This document shows positions 42,884 through 52,283 of a stretch of DNA of 64,000 bases, piece by piece. The notes beneath the pieces were generated by a model. It saw only the letters and a list, made by a program, of their open reading frames with translations. It searched no databases and had not been told where the DNA came from. Made by a program: the position numbers and the translations under genes. Source of the DNA: Rhodococcus maanshanensis NBRC 100610. GTDB lineage: Bacteria > Actinomycetota > Actinomycetes > Mycobacteriales > Mycobacteriaceae. How positions within the stretch are numbered: the first letter of the stretch is position 1; every line of letters starts with the position of its first letter. The stretch is taken from NCBI RefSeq assembly GCF_001894865.1, contig NZ_BCXA01000011.1, positions 35,471-99,470 of the forward strand, read 5' to 3'.

Positions 42884-44290
42884 TCAGAAGTTGATCATGT
42901 GTCCCGCGAGGCCGTGAATGGCCTCCTGCAGGGCCTCGCTCAGCGTCGGGTGCGTGTGCACGTTGCGCGCGAGCTCGTTGACCGTCAGGTCCCACTTCTG
43001 GGCGAGGGTCAGCTCGGGCAGCAGCTCGGACACGTCCGGACCGATCAGGTGACCGCCGAGCAGCTCGCCGTACTTGGTGTCGGCGATGAGCTTGACGAAA
43101 CCGTACGGGTCGGCCAGACCGTGCGCCTTGCCGTTGGCGGTGAACGGGAAGGTCGCGACCTTGATGTCGTACCCCTCCGCCTTGGCCTGCTCCTCGGTGA
43201 GGCCGAAGCTGGCCACCTGCGGCTGGCAGAACGTGGCGCGCGGCATCATCCGGTAGTCGCCCAGCTCGAGGGTCTCGGCATTGCCGATGGTCTCGGCCGC
43301 GACGACACCCTGCGCCTCGGCGACGTGGGCGAGCTGCAGCTTCGCGGTGACGTCACCGATGGCGTAGATGCCGGGCACGTTGGTGCGCATCCGCTCGTCG
43401 ATGGCGATGGCGCCACGGTCGGTGAGCGCGACACCGGTGCTCTCGAGGCCGTAGCCGGTGACGTTCGGCGCGAAACCGATCGCCTGCAGCACCTTGTCCA
43501 CGACGACGGTCTCGACCTCGTCGCTGCCGTTCTTGGCCATGGTGACGGTGACGCCCGCGGCGCCGTTGTCGGTGACCGACTGCACGCCGGTCGAGGTCTT
43601 GATCTCGATGCCGTACTTCTTGTACCGCTTGGTGATCTCCTTGGAGACGTCCGCGTCCTCCATCGGCAGCGCGCGGTCGAGGAACTCGACGATCGTCACC
43701 TTCACGCCGTAGTTGTGCAGGACGTAGGCGAACTCCATGCCGATCGCGCCTGCGCCGACGATGAGGATCGAGCCGGGCAGCTCGCTGGTGAGGATCTGCT
43801 CCTCGTAGGTCACCACGTTCGCGCTGACGGCGGTGCCGGGCAGCATCCGGGTGGTGGTGCCGGTCGCGATGATGACGTTGTCGAAGGTGACGGTCTCGGC
43901 GGTCCCGTCGGACTTGGCCACCGAGATGGTCTTGGCGTCGGTGAAGGTGCCGCGACCGTCGTACTCGGTGATCTTGTTCTTCTTCATCAGGAAGTGCACG
44001 CCCTTGACGCGGCCGTCCGCGACCGAGCGGCTGCGCGTGAAGGCGGCCCCGAAGTCGAAGCTCACATCTCCCGAGATGCCAAAGGTCTTGGCCTCGTTGT
44101 GGAAGATATGGGCGAGTTCCGCGTTGCGGAGCAGCGCCTTGGAGGGGATGCAGCCCACGTTCAGGCAGACACCGCCCCAGTACTTCTCTTCGATGATGGC
44201 GGTTTTCAGTCCGAGTTGTGCCGCGCGGATAGCAGCGACGTACCCACCGGGACCGGCCCCGAGAACAACGACGTCATAGTGTGAGGTCAC
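42884..44290 (-). CDS. lpd: Dihydrolipoamide dehydrogenase
   Basis: 468 residues. The E3 subunit of 2-oxo acid dehydrogenase complexes; in mycobacteria it also serves antioxidant defence. FAD motif [13 protein letters not shown], redox disulfide [19 protein letters not shown] motif [14 protein letters not shown] and the C-terminal HTHPTLSEA with the catalytic His are intact. The gene matches Rv0462 in position relative to ramB and aceA. It is followed by a strong terminator. Confidence 0.95.
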   Translation of the reverse strand: MTSHYDVVVLGAGPGGYVAAIRAAQLGLKTAIIEEKYWGGVCLNVGCIPSKALLRNAELAHIFHNEAKTFGISGDVSFDFGAAFTRSRSVADGRVKGVHFLMKKNKITEYDGRGTFTDAKTISVAKSDGTAETVTFDNVIIATGTTTRMLPGTAVSANVVTYEEQILTSELPGSILIVGAGAIGMEFAYVLHNYGVKVTIVEFLDRALPMEDADVSKEITKRYKKYGIEIKTSTGVQSVTDNGAAGVTVTMAKNGSDEVETVVVDKVLQAIGFAPNVTGYGLESTGVALTDRGAIAIDERMRTNVPGIYAIGDVTAKLQLAHVAEAQGVVAAETIGNAETLELGDYRMMPRATFCQPQVASFGLTEEQAKAEGYDIKVATFPFTANGKAHGLADPYGFVKLIADTKYGELLGGHLIGPDVSELLPELTLAQKWDLTVNELARNVHTHPTLSEALQEAIHGLAGHMINF

Positions 44291-44545
44291 GATTGCTCAG
44301 GGTAGACCCGCCGCGATTCGCTGTCCCGCCATGGTCGGGTTACCCGCCGGTAGCATCGAGCGTCGCCGCGCGAAATCCGTCTCACCTGCGCATTCACTCG
44401 ACGCGGTGGCTCGGGGCCGGAGCGGTCGGGTACAAAGAAGAACGGCCCCGTTTTCGGCGTGGCCAGGTGAACGATGTCGGTTTTGCCCGAATCCCGTAAC
44501 GCCAGGGACCGGTGAACCGACGGATCAACAGTGAAGGTTTCTCGC

Positions 44546-45571
44546 ATGCGTCCTCAGACATCCCGCGGCCGACTCGTCGCGGCGGCGCTCGCGCTCGCCG
44601 TGTTCCCCATGCTGGCGAGCCCGGCCCTCGCGCCCGCGGTGCCTGCCGCCGCGGCATCGGATGCCGGATCGAAGCTCGAGCGGATCGAGAAGAACTCCGA
44701 CCGCAAGGTGACCGCGTACGTGTACTCGGCGGCGATGGACCAGGTGATCCCGGTCGAGGTGATCACCCCCGCCGACACCAGCGCACCCCGCCCGACCCTG
44801 TACCTGCTCAACGGCGCGGGCGGCGGCGAGGACCGCGCCACCTGGCAGAAGCAGACCGACGTCATGGACTTCTTCGCCGACAAGAACGTCAACGTGGTCA
44901 CCCCGATCGGCGGCGCCTTCAGCTACTACACCGACTGGCAGCAGGACGACCCGAAGCTGGGCCGCAACAAGTGGACCACCTTCCTGACCAAGGAACTGCC
45001 GCCGATCATCGACGGCGCCTTCGACACCACCGGCCTCAACTCGATCGCAGGCATCTCGATGGCGGGCACCTCGGTGCTCAACCTGGCGATCGCGGCCCCT
45101 GAGCTGTACCAGAGCGTCGGCGCCTACAGCGGCTGCGCGGAGACCAGCACCGACGCAGGCAAGTTCTACGTCCGCACGGTCGTCGAGTCCCGCGGCGGCG
45201 CCAAGGCGACCAACATGTGGGGTCCGTACGACGGCCCCGGCTGGCCGGAGAACGACCCGGTCGTCAACGCCGAGAAGCTGCGCGGCATCAAGCTGTTCGT
45301 CTCCTCCTCGACCGGCCTGCCCGGCGACCACGACAACCTGGCGAACCCGGCCCTCAACGGCAGGGTCGACACGTTGGCCAACCAGGTGATCGTCGGCGGC
45401 ATGATCGAGGCCGCGGTCAACCAGTGCACGCACAACCTCCAGGGCAGGCTCGGCCAGCTGGGCATCCCGGCGACATTCGACTTCCGTCCCGCAGGCACCC
45501 ACTCCTGGGGCTACTGGCAGGACGCCCTGCACGAGTCGTGGCCGATGCTCGCCGAGTCCATCGGCCTGTAG
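44546..45571 (+). CDS. Antigen 85-type mycolyltransferase homologue 1
   Basis: 341 residues from the ATG at 44546 (AAGG 8 bases ahead; a GTG at 44531 is the alternative). Signal peptide about 1-37, cleaved near AAA-AS. The alpha/beta hydrolase has TLYLLNGAGGG, WTTFLTKELPPIID and the nucleophile elbow AGISMAGTSVL (Ser171); the end has THSWGYWQDALH with the catalytic His. Such enzymes move mycolic acids onto trehalose, arabinogalactan or proteins in the cell wall. It shares this neighbourhood with two homologues. Confidence 0.88.
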   Translation: MRPQTSRGRLVAAALALAVFPMLASPALAPAVPAAAASDAGSKLERIEKNSDRKVTAYVYSAAMDQVIPVEVITPADTSAPRPTLYLLNGAGGGEDRATWQKQTDVMDFFADKNVNVVTPIGGAFSYYTDWQQDDPKLGRNKWTTFLTKELPPIIDGAFDTTGLNSIAGISMAGTSVLNLAIAAPELYQSVGAYSGCAETSTDAGKFYVRTVVESRGGAKATNMWGPYDGPGWPENDPVVNAEKLRGIKLFVSSSTGLPGDHDNLANPALNGRVDTLANQVIVGGMIEAAVNQCTHNLQGRLGQLGIPATFDFRPAGTHSWGYWQDALHESWPMLAESIGL

Positions 45572-45589
45572 TTCTCGCTCGACCCACGC

Positions 45590-45630
45590 AGAGCGGCCCC
45601 GCCCCGGGATTCCCGGGGCGGGGCCGCTCT
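45590..45630. terminator. Bidirectional terminator between two mycolyltransferase genes
   Basis: A nearly perfect 18-20-base GC-rich stem (left arm starts AGAGCGGCCCCGCC) with a GATT-like turn, between convergent genes. Confidence 0.9.
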
Positions 45631-45674
45631 CGTCGTCTAGGTGGTCGCCGTCGTGACGGTGGGTCGCGGAGGTG

Positions 45675-46730
45675 CTACGGCTCCAGGTTCATCGAACGCG
45701 CGAGCATCGGCCAGGCCTTGTGGAGATCGTCCTGCCAGTAGCCCCACGAGTGCGATCCGGTGGGCTCGAACGCGAATGTCGCCGGGATGCCGAGCGCGTC
45801 GAGACGGTCGGACAGCCTGTGGGTGCACTCGTTCGTCGCGGCCTCGATGACCCCACCCACGACGATCTGGTTCGCGAGCACGACGGGGTTGCCCTCGACT
45901 CGGGGATTGTCGAACGTGTCGTACTGCCCGGGTGCACCGGTGCGGCTGGCGATGTACATCGGCACGCCCCTGAGCTTCTCCGCATTGACGAACGGGTCGT
46001 TGTCCTTCCAACCCTGCCCGGACTTCGGCCCCCACATGTTCTCGGAATTGCCCTTGCCCCGGTTCTCCACCACCAGCTCGACATACCGCTGGCCGACCGG
46101 ATCGCTCGTCATCGCGCATCCGCTGAAGGAGGCGACGCTGTTGTAGAGACCGGGCGCCGAGATCGCGAGACTGAGCACGGAGGTCCCGGACATCGACATC
46201 CCGGTGATCGCGTTCTCCCCGTTCGCGCCGAAGTGCGCATCGATGATCGGCGGGAGTTCCTTGGTCAGGAAGGTCGTCCACTTGTTGCGCCCGAGAACGG
46301 GGTCGTCCTTCAGCCAATCGGTGTAGTAGGACGCGAATCCGGCCTGCGGTGTGACCACGTTGACGTGCTTGCCCGCGAAGAACTCCGCGATGTCCGTCTG
46401 CTGCTCCCACGTGACCTTGCCGGTGCCCCCACCGGTGCCGTTGAGCAGGTAGAGCGTCGGTGCCGGGGTGCTGGTGTCCTTCGGACGGAGCACGTCGAGC
46501 GGGATCTCCTTGTCCATCGACGCGGAGTACACCGAGATGGATCGCTTCTGGCCGGGGCCGGCGACGTCGGACACCAGGCGTGAGGCGTTGTCCGGCCGTT
46601 GCGCGGCCGGTGCCGGCGCCCCCGCCGTCGCGACGAAGCCGGTGCTCACCATCGGGACGGCGGCCGCCAGGACCACGGTGGCGAGCGACTGCCACGCTCG
46701 TGGGGAACGCAGATGTGCAGCGGGGGGCAT
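45675..46730 (-). CDS. Antigen 85-type mycolyltransferase homologue 2
   Basis: 351 residues from the ATG at 46730. Signal peptide about 1-42 (long, with Ala-rich core). The elbow is TGMSMSGTSVL with Ser nucleophile, and the end SHSWGYWQDDLH keeps His. Compared with homologue 1, the sequence after the signal is more diverged (NGTGGGTGKVTWE instead of NGAGGGEDRATWQ), so it may use another acceptor. It is convergent with homologue 1 and divergent from the prolyl oligopeptidase gene. Confidence 0.86.
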   Translation of the reverse strand: MPPAAHLRSPRAWQSLATVVLAAAVPMVSTGFVATAGAPAPAAQRPDNASRLVSDVAGPGQKRSISVYSASMDKEIPLDVLRPKDTSTPAPTLYLLNGTGGGTGKVTWEQQTDIAEFFAGKHVNVVTPQAGFASYYTDWLKDDPVLGRNKWTTFLTKELPPIIDAHFGANGENAITGMSMSGTSVLSLAISAPGLYNSVASFSGCAMTSDPVGQRYVELVVENRGKGNSENMWGPKSGQGWKDNDPFVNAEKLRGVPMYIASRTGAPGQYDTFDNPRVEGNPVVLANQIVVGGVIEAATNECTHRLSDRLDALGIPATFAFEPTGSHSWGYWQDDLHKAWPMLARSMNLEP

Positions 46731-46852
46731 GGTTGTGACTCTCTCGTCTCGGCCGCGGCCGCGGTCTGTGCCGGTCGACACCGGAGGTCATTCTTACCAC
46801 CCGCGGGGGTGCCATACCAGCGCGGTTTCCCGGTCCGGGGTATCAATGAGCA

Positions 46853-48883
46853 ATGGCTTCCGACCTGCACGACCCCTACCTCTGGCTCGAGGACGTCACC
46901 GCCGAGCCCGCGCTGGACTGGGTGCGCGAACGCAACGACCGCACCACCGGCGAATTCACCGAGAACGCCGGGTTCGAGGACCTGCAGGGCCGGATCCGGG
47001 CGGTGTTCGACACCGACGCCCGCATCCCGTACGTCCGGCTCCGCGGCAAGTACCTCTACAACTTCTGGCGCGACTCCGCGCACGTCCGCGGCCTCTGGCG
47101 ACGGACGACGATGGCCGAGTACCGCACCGACGCCCCGGACTGGGACGTGCTGGTCGACGTGGACGAGCTCGCCGAGCGCGACGGCGAGAACTGGGTCTGG
47201 TCCGGCGCGCAGGTGCTGCGCCCCGGCCAGGAGCGCGCACTGGTCAGCCTGTCGAGGGGTGGCGCCGACGCCACGGTGACCCGCGAATTCGATCTGGAGC
47301 GACGCCGCTGGGTCGAACCGTCCGACGGCGGCTTCTTCCTGGCGGAGGCCAAGACCGACATCAGCTGGATCGACGTGGACACGGTGTACGTCGGCACCGA
47401 CCTCGGACCCGGCTCGCTCACCGATTCCGGCTACCCGAGGGTCGCCAAGCGCTGGACCCGCGGCACCGACATCGCCGAGGCCGTCACCGTGTTCGAGGGC
47501 GAGCAGACCGACGTCGCGGTGTCCGCCTGGTACGACCGCACCCCCGGTTTCGAGCGCAGTTTCGTCGAGCGGTCCATCGACTTCTACAACTCCAGGCGTT
47601 TCCAATTGATGGAGGACGGCACCCTGGTGCGGATCGAGACGCCCGAGGATGCCGGCGTCTCGGTGCATCGGGAGTGGCTGCTGATCCGCACCAGGTCCGC
47701 CTGGTCCGTCGCCGGGCACGAGTACCAGGCCGGCACCCTGCTGGCCGCCAGGTACGACGACTACCTCGCCGGATCTCGCGACCTGACCGTGCTCTTCGAG
47801 CCCGACGCCCACACCTCGCTCGAGCAGTACGTGTGGACCCGCAACCACCTCCTGCTGGTGACGCTGTCCGACGTGCAGACCCGCCTGCGGGTGCGGACGC
47901 CGGGCCCCGGCGGCTGGACGGACCTGCCCCTCGAGGGGATCTCCGAGCTCACCACCACCGACGTGCTCGACGTGGATCCGGTCGAGGGCGACGAGTTCTT
48001 CCTCAACTCGAGCGGGTACCTCACGCCCGCGACGCTGCTGCACGGCACGGTCGGCGAGCAGATCGAGGTGCTCAAGCAGGCGCCGTCGTTCTTCGACGCG
48101 GACTCGCTCACGGTCGCTCAGCACTTCGCGGTGTCCGAGGACGGCACCCGGATCCCCTACTTCGTGGTGCGCGGGAGGGACGCCTCCCCTGGGCCGACCC
48201 TGCTGTACGGCTACGGCGGTTTCGAGAACTCGATGACCCCGACGTACAGCGGTGCGACCGGCCTGGCCTGGCTGGAGCGGGGCGGCACCTATGTGGTCGC
48301 CAACATCCGCGGCGGCGGCGAGTACGGGCCCGAGTGGCACACGCAGGCGCTGAAGGCCGGACGGCACAAGGTCTTCGAGGACTTCGCCGCCGTCGCGCGG
48401 GACCTCGTCGAACGCGGGATCACCACCGCCGCCCAGCTGGGCGCCCAGGGCGGCAGCAACGGCGGGCTACTGATGGGTGTGATGCTCACCCGCTACCCGG
48501 AGCTGTTCGGCGCCATCGTCTGCCAGGTGCCGCTGCTGGACATGCGCCGCTATCACCTGCTGCTGGCTGGCGCGTCCTGGATGGCGGAGTACGGCGACCC
48601 CGACGACCCCGCCGAATGGGAGTACATCTCCCGGTACTCGCCGTACCAGAACACCGATGCGGAGGCGTCGTATCCGCCGATCCTGATCGCGACGTCGACG
48701 CGGGACGACCGGGTGCACCCCGGCCACGCCAGGAAGATGGCGGCGCGACTCGAGGAACAGGGGCACCGCACCTGGTACTACGAGAACATCGAGGGCGGAC
48801 ACGGCGGTGCGTCCGACAACGCCCAGCTGGCGTTCAAGACGGCGCTGACGTTCTCGTTCCTCTGGGCACAGCTGGCGCGCTGA
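46853..48883 (+). CDS. Prolyl oligopeptidase family serine peptidase
   Basis: 676 residues of family S9A. N-terminal beta-propeller starts DPYLWLEDV; the C-terminal hydrolase has Ser in GAQGGSNGGLLMG, Asp in STRDDRVHPGH and His in IEGGHGGASD. No signal peptide, so cytosolic cleavage of short proline-containing peptides is likely. M. tuberculosis carries a homologue (Rv0457c) in the comparable region. Its end overlaps the convergent kinase gene by 50 bases. Confidence 0.92.
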   Translation: MASDLHDPYLWLEDVTAEPALDWVRERNDRTTGEFTENAGFEDLQGRIRAVFDTDARIPYVRLRGKYLYNFWRDSAHVRGLWRRTTMAEYRTDAPDWDVLVDVDELAERDGENWVWSGAQVLRPGQERALVSLSRGGADATVTREFDLERRRWVEPSDGGFFLAEAKTDISWIDVDTVYVGTDLGPGSLTDSGYPRVAKRWTRGTDIAEAVTVFEGEQTDVAVSAWYDRTPGFERSFVERSIDFYNSRRFQLMEDGTLVRIETPEDAGVSVHREWLLIRTRSAWSVAGHEYQAGTLLAARYDDYLAGSRDLTVLFEPDAHTSLEQYVWTRNHLLLVTLSDVQTRLRVRTPGPGGWTDLPLEGISELTTTDVLDVDPVEGDEFFLNSSGYLTPATLLHGTVGEQIEVLKQAPSFFDADSLTVAQHFAVSEDGTRIPYFVVRGRDASPGPTLLYGYGGFENSMTPTYSGATGLAWLERGGTYVVANIRGGGEYGPEWHTQALKAGRHKVFEDFAAVARDLVERGITTAAQLGAQGGSNGGLLMGVMLTRYPELFGAIVCQVPLLDMRRYHLLLAGASWMAEYGDPDDPAEWEYISRYSPYQNTDAEASYPPILIATSTRDDRVHPGHARKMAARLEEQGHRTWYYENIEGGHGGASDNAQLAFKTALTFSFLWAQLAR

Positions 48884-51257
48884 CGGGACGCACGTACCGG
48901 GGCGTCTGGACGGATTCCGGCGCCTCGATCTCGGCGGCGTAGCCGCGGGCGCCGCCGAGGGAGACCACCCGGGTCAGGGCCCGCAGGTCGCCCTCGATCC
49001 ACCGGAACAGTTGGTACACACCGATGAACGCGATGATGCCGCCGATGCACAGCGCGCGGACGGTCCCGTTGACCGCGTTGCCGGGCTCGGCCCCGACGAA
49101 GCTGAGTCCGGCGACGCCCACCAGCGGGACCGACGCCGCCACCGCGACGTAGCGGGTGGTGATCCGGCCGAGCGCCCGCAGGTCGGCACCGTCGGCGCTG
49201 CCGATCTCCCCGTGCGACAACAGGATCGGGTACACGCAGCGCACCGCGTAGAAGGTGAGGATGAAGAACGGGTACGCGACGGCAACGGCCCCGCAGACCG
49301 CGAGCGAGGCGATCAGGTGCGAATAGGCCTGCGGCGGAATGCCGCCCGCCGCGGCCTGCAGGGCGATCGGATAGCCGACCCCGGCCACCACCCAGAGCAC
49401 GAAGGCGACCACGACGGCGCGGTGCCCCAGGTTCAGGGTCGCGGTGCGCGCCCTGGCCAGGACCTCGGGGTCGTACCGCTGCCCCATCCGCAGGCCGCGC
49501 GGGACGCTCAGCGCGAGCCGGCACCAGTAGAGGATGAGGAACGCGCCGAGCGGGAAGGCCAGCCCGCCGACCAGCAGGTGAACCTGCTCGAGATGGTTCT
49601 GGGCCTCGGGTGAGAGGGCGGAGATGATCAGCGCCTTGTTGTAGTAGTAGTTGTAGCCCGCGGCCAGCAGGTTCGGGATGCCGATCGCGGCCAGCAGGAT
49701 CGGGAGCGACCACCGCGACAGCGTCGACCGCCAACTCCCCGGACGCGGATCGACGAGGTCGCGGGCGTGGGGATCCAGGCACAGCGCGAACTGGCGTGCC
49801 AGCTTGCGGCCGCTCGACCATCGGTCGGCGGGATCGAAGGCGAGGGACGTCATCAGGACGCGGCGCAGGGCGGCCGGGCAGTCGTCCGGGAGCCGGGCCC
49901 TGGCATCGGGATCGACCCCGCGACGCCGGATCGCGAGCACCTCGTCCGGCGACACCTGTGACCCGGCTGAGGGGGCATCCTCGAACGGACGGACCCCGGT
50001 CAGCAACTCCCACAGCATCACCCCGAGCGCGTAGATGTCGCTGCGGGTGTCGACCGGCGCCGCGCTCGCGGCCGACTCCGGGGATACCGCGGCCAACTGC
50101 TCGGGTGCCATGTACGCGACCGACCCGCCGACGAAGCCGGAGCGGCCAGCCGGGTCGACGCTATCGCTGGAGCTGACGTTGAAGTCGGCGAGCTTCGGGA
50201 CGCCCTCGACGCTCAGCAGCACGTTGGCCGGCTTGATGTCGCGGTGCAGCACACCGTGGGCGCACGCGTACTCGAGCGCGTCGGCCAGTCGCAGTCCGAT
50301 CCACGCCACGGTCTCCGGCCACGACAGCGTCGCGATCTCGGCGCGCACGCTCGACTCGCTCGGCCCGACCTCCCCCTTGCGCGCGAGGACCTTGTCGATC
50401 GAGTCCAGCAGCAGCTGACCGGTCCTGTGCTCCGGCGCGGTCGCGCGGACGAGCTTGACCACGTCGAGCAGCGTGCCACCGGACACGTACTCCATGACCA
50501 GCACCCGCACCTGCCGATCCTCGAACAGCCGCTGGTCGAAGACCCGGACGATGTACGGGTGGTCGAGCTGGGCGAGGGTCTGTGGCTCGATGCCGACGTT
50601 GCGGGAGATCTTCAGCGCCGCTGGGCGCCGCATCGACAGCTGCCGGGCCAGGAACACCCTGGCGAACGCACCGCGTCCGAGCTCCGCCAACAACTCGAAG
50701 TCGTCCAGCTGCTGCCCGACCGCGAACTCGGCGCTCTCGGGCAGGTCGATCGGGTCGGGCGAGCCGCGGTGTCCCGGCAGATCGTGCTCGCGCAGCCATT
50801 CGAACCGGTCGGCCTGCTGAGGGAAGCCGCGCGTGTACTCCTCCGGCTCGACGTTCGCCCCGCTCGCGCGGCGCACCCGGTATTCCTCGTACACGAGCTC
50901 GGGCGGCAGCGGCTCCGCGAGCAACTCGGGGAACTCCCGGCAGTAGTCGGCGATACGTTTCGGCTGGCCGCCGCGCAACCACCGGTACTCGAGGTCGACC
51001 ATGATCAGGTCGATCAGTGCCGCCCGCCGGATCGCGGCCGCGTCCGGCAGGTAGTCCGACAGGTCGGACGGGGACCTGGTCGCCTCCCAGTCGGCGACCA
51101 GGCGCCGCACACCGGTGTCGACGACGAGCCCCGATTCCGGGCGGGTGCCGGCGGTGCCGGACACGGCCGAGCTCGCGTGCACGACGGAATCGGGGGCCAC
51201 CTCGGTCAGCGGCCCGCTTGCCATCGTCGCGTCACTCGGGCGAACGGGTTCATCCAT
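48834..51257 (-). CDS. Membrane Ser/Thr protein kinase with DFN motif
   Basis: 807 residues from the ATG at 51257 (GTG at 51284 is possible). Residues about 1-160 are a non-kinase region that includes REFPELL and EEYRVRR, a pattern also seen in planctomycete kinases. The kinase domain has GRGAFARVFLA, Lys in AALKISRN, HRDIKPANVLL, and DFN where DFG is usual, then GGSVAYMAPEQL. About six membrane helices follow in the C-terminal 290 residues. DFN kinases are known, but the ligand or substrate here is unknown. Confidence 0.87.
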   Translation of the reverse strand: MDEPVRPSDATMASGPLTEVAPDSVVHASSAVSGTAGTRPESGLVVDTGVRRLVADWEATRSPSDLSDYLPDAAAIRRAALIDLIMVDLEYRWLRGGQPKRIADYCREFPELLAEPLPPELVYEEYRVRRASGANVEPEEYTRGFPQQADRFEWLREHDLPGHRGSPDPIDLPESAEFAVGQQLDDFELLAELGRGAFARVFLARQLSMRRPAALKISRNVGIEPQTLAQLDHPYIVRVFDQRLFEDRQVRVLVMEYVSGGTLLDVVKLVRATAPEHRTGQLLLDSIDKVLARKGEVGPSESSVRAEIATLSWPETVAWIGLRLADALEYACAHGVLHRDIKPANVLLSVEGVPKLADFNVSSSDSVDPAGRSGFVGGSVAYMAPEQLAAVSPESAASAAPVDTRSDIYALGVMLWELLTGVRPFEDAPSAGSQVSPDEVLAIRRRGVDPDARARLPDDCPAALRRVLMTSLAFDPADRWSSGRKLARQFALCLDPHARDLVDPRPGSWRSTLSRWSLPILLAAIGIPNLLAAGYNYYYNKALIISALSPEAQNHLEQVHLLVGGLAFPLGAFLILYWCRLALSVPRGLRMGQRYDPEVLARARTATLNLGHRAVVVAFVLWVVAGVGYPIALQAAAGGIPPQAYSHLIASLAVCGAVAVAYPFFILTFYAVRCVYPILLSHGEIGSADGADLRALGRITTRYVAVAASVPLVGVAGLSFVGAEPGNAVNGTVRALCIGGIIAFIGVYQLFRWIEGDLRALTRVVSLGGARGYAAEIEAPESVQTPRYVRPVSAPAVPRGTRTSAPS

Positions 51258-51339
51258 GGCGGATCGGTTCCGAGCCGACCGCACGGTGCGGGCGGGTCGT
51301 GGTGATCACATCGAGCGGTGATCACATCCAGGGTATCCC

Positions 51340-51402
51340 CGCCGAGTGTGCAGTTACGGGTACATCGCGCGAGTGGAACGGACGGTAGGTGCACACTCGG
51401 CG
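51340..51402. repeat. Dispersed palindromic repeat, copy C
   Basis: CGCCGAGTGTGCA (51340-51352) and TGCACACTCGGCG (51390-51402), perfect mirrors with 63 bases end to end. It sits between the kinase start and the end of the hydrolase gene. Confidence 0.85.
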
Positions 51403-51404
51403 GG

Positions 51405-52238
51405 TCAGGCGCGGTCGCGCAGCCACTCCACGATGCGGCCGACGGTGCCCTCCGGGCTGCGGATCCAACCGTTGTGGCCCAGCGGCTCCGGCTGATGCCA
51501 GGTGGTCAGGTCCGCCCTCGGCAGCTTCGCGACCAGGTTCTTGATCGCCTGCCGCGGCGCCAGGTCGTCGTCCTCCATGGAGATCGACAGCACCGGCAGG
51601 GTCAGCCGGCCGATCCGCTCCTCGTAATCGATGTCGGCCCCCGTTGGTTCGATGGTGCCGGTGCGCGCGAACCTGGACCAGTCACCGATCAGCACCTTCG
51701 ACTGCCTGCCGAACCCGCCCACGTCCAACCGGTCCCCCGGCCAGAACCCGGCGACGTTCGCCGTCACCGACATCGCCGCCGATCCGGCCAGCAAGGCCGC
51801 GCCGCGGACCATCCCGTGCCCGCGGTGGTACGGCGAACCGGACGCAACCAGGATCAGCCCACCGAGCTTTCCCCTTGCCCTTGCCGCGTACATCACCCCC
51901 AACTGGCCGCCCATGCTGTGACCGAGCAGGTAGGGCGTGCTGTCCGGGAACCGCTCCCGCACCACCTCGAAGGTCGCCGGATAGTCGACGGACGCCAGCT
52001 CCTGGTACCCGTAGCTGCTGTCCGCGCCCGGCCGGGGCCTGCTGTCGCCCTGTCCGCGGAGCTCGCCGATCGCCGCGTTGAAACCGTGTGCGACCAGCGC
52101 CTCGGCGACCGGGTCGTAGAACCCACCCGGCACGCCGAGCCCCGGGAAGATCACCACCACCGGCGCCGCCTCCCGGCCTGCGAACAGCCGTACCGCAATG
52201 GTGGTGCCGTCGGGCATCTGAATCGGAATGGTGTCCAC
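51405..52238 (-). CDS. Alpha/beta hydrolase (serine aminopeptidase S33-like)
   Basis: 277 residues from the GTG at 52238. Fold motifs: VVVIFPGLGVPGGFYDPVA, ELRGQGDS and the nucleophile elbow LLGHSMGGQLG; a late His follows in EPLGHNGW. No signal peptide. A long in-frame extension to 52766 runs through the divergent amidohydrolase gene and is rejected. The likely class is esterase or lipase; the substrate is unknown. Confidence 0.82.
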   Translation of the reverse strand: MDTIPIQMPDGTTIAVRLFAGREAAPVVVIFPGLGVPGGFYDPVAEALVAHGFNAAIGELRGQGDSRPRPGADSSYGYQELASVDYPATFEVVRERFPDSTPYLLGHSMGGQLGVMYAARARGKLGGLILVASGSPYHRGHGMVRGAALLAGSAAMSVTANVAGFWPGDRLDVGGFGRQSKVLIGDWSRFARTGTIEPTGADIDYEERIGRLTLPVLSISMEDDDLAPRQAIKNLVAKLPRADLTTWHQPEPLGHNGWIRSPEGTVGRIVEWLRDRA

Positions 52239-52283
52239 GGTCCAATACTCTCTCGCCGCGGCGCCTGCCGATAGGGTTCGGAC

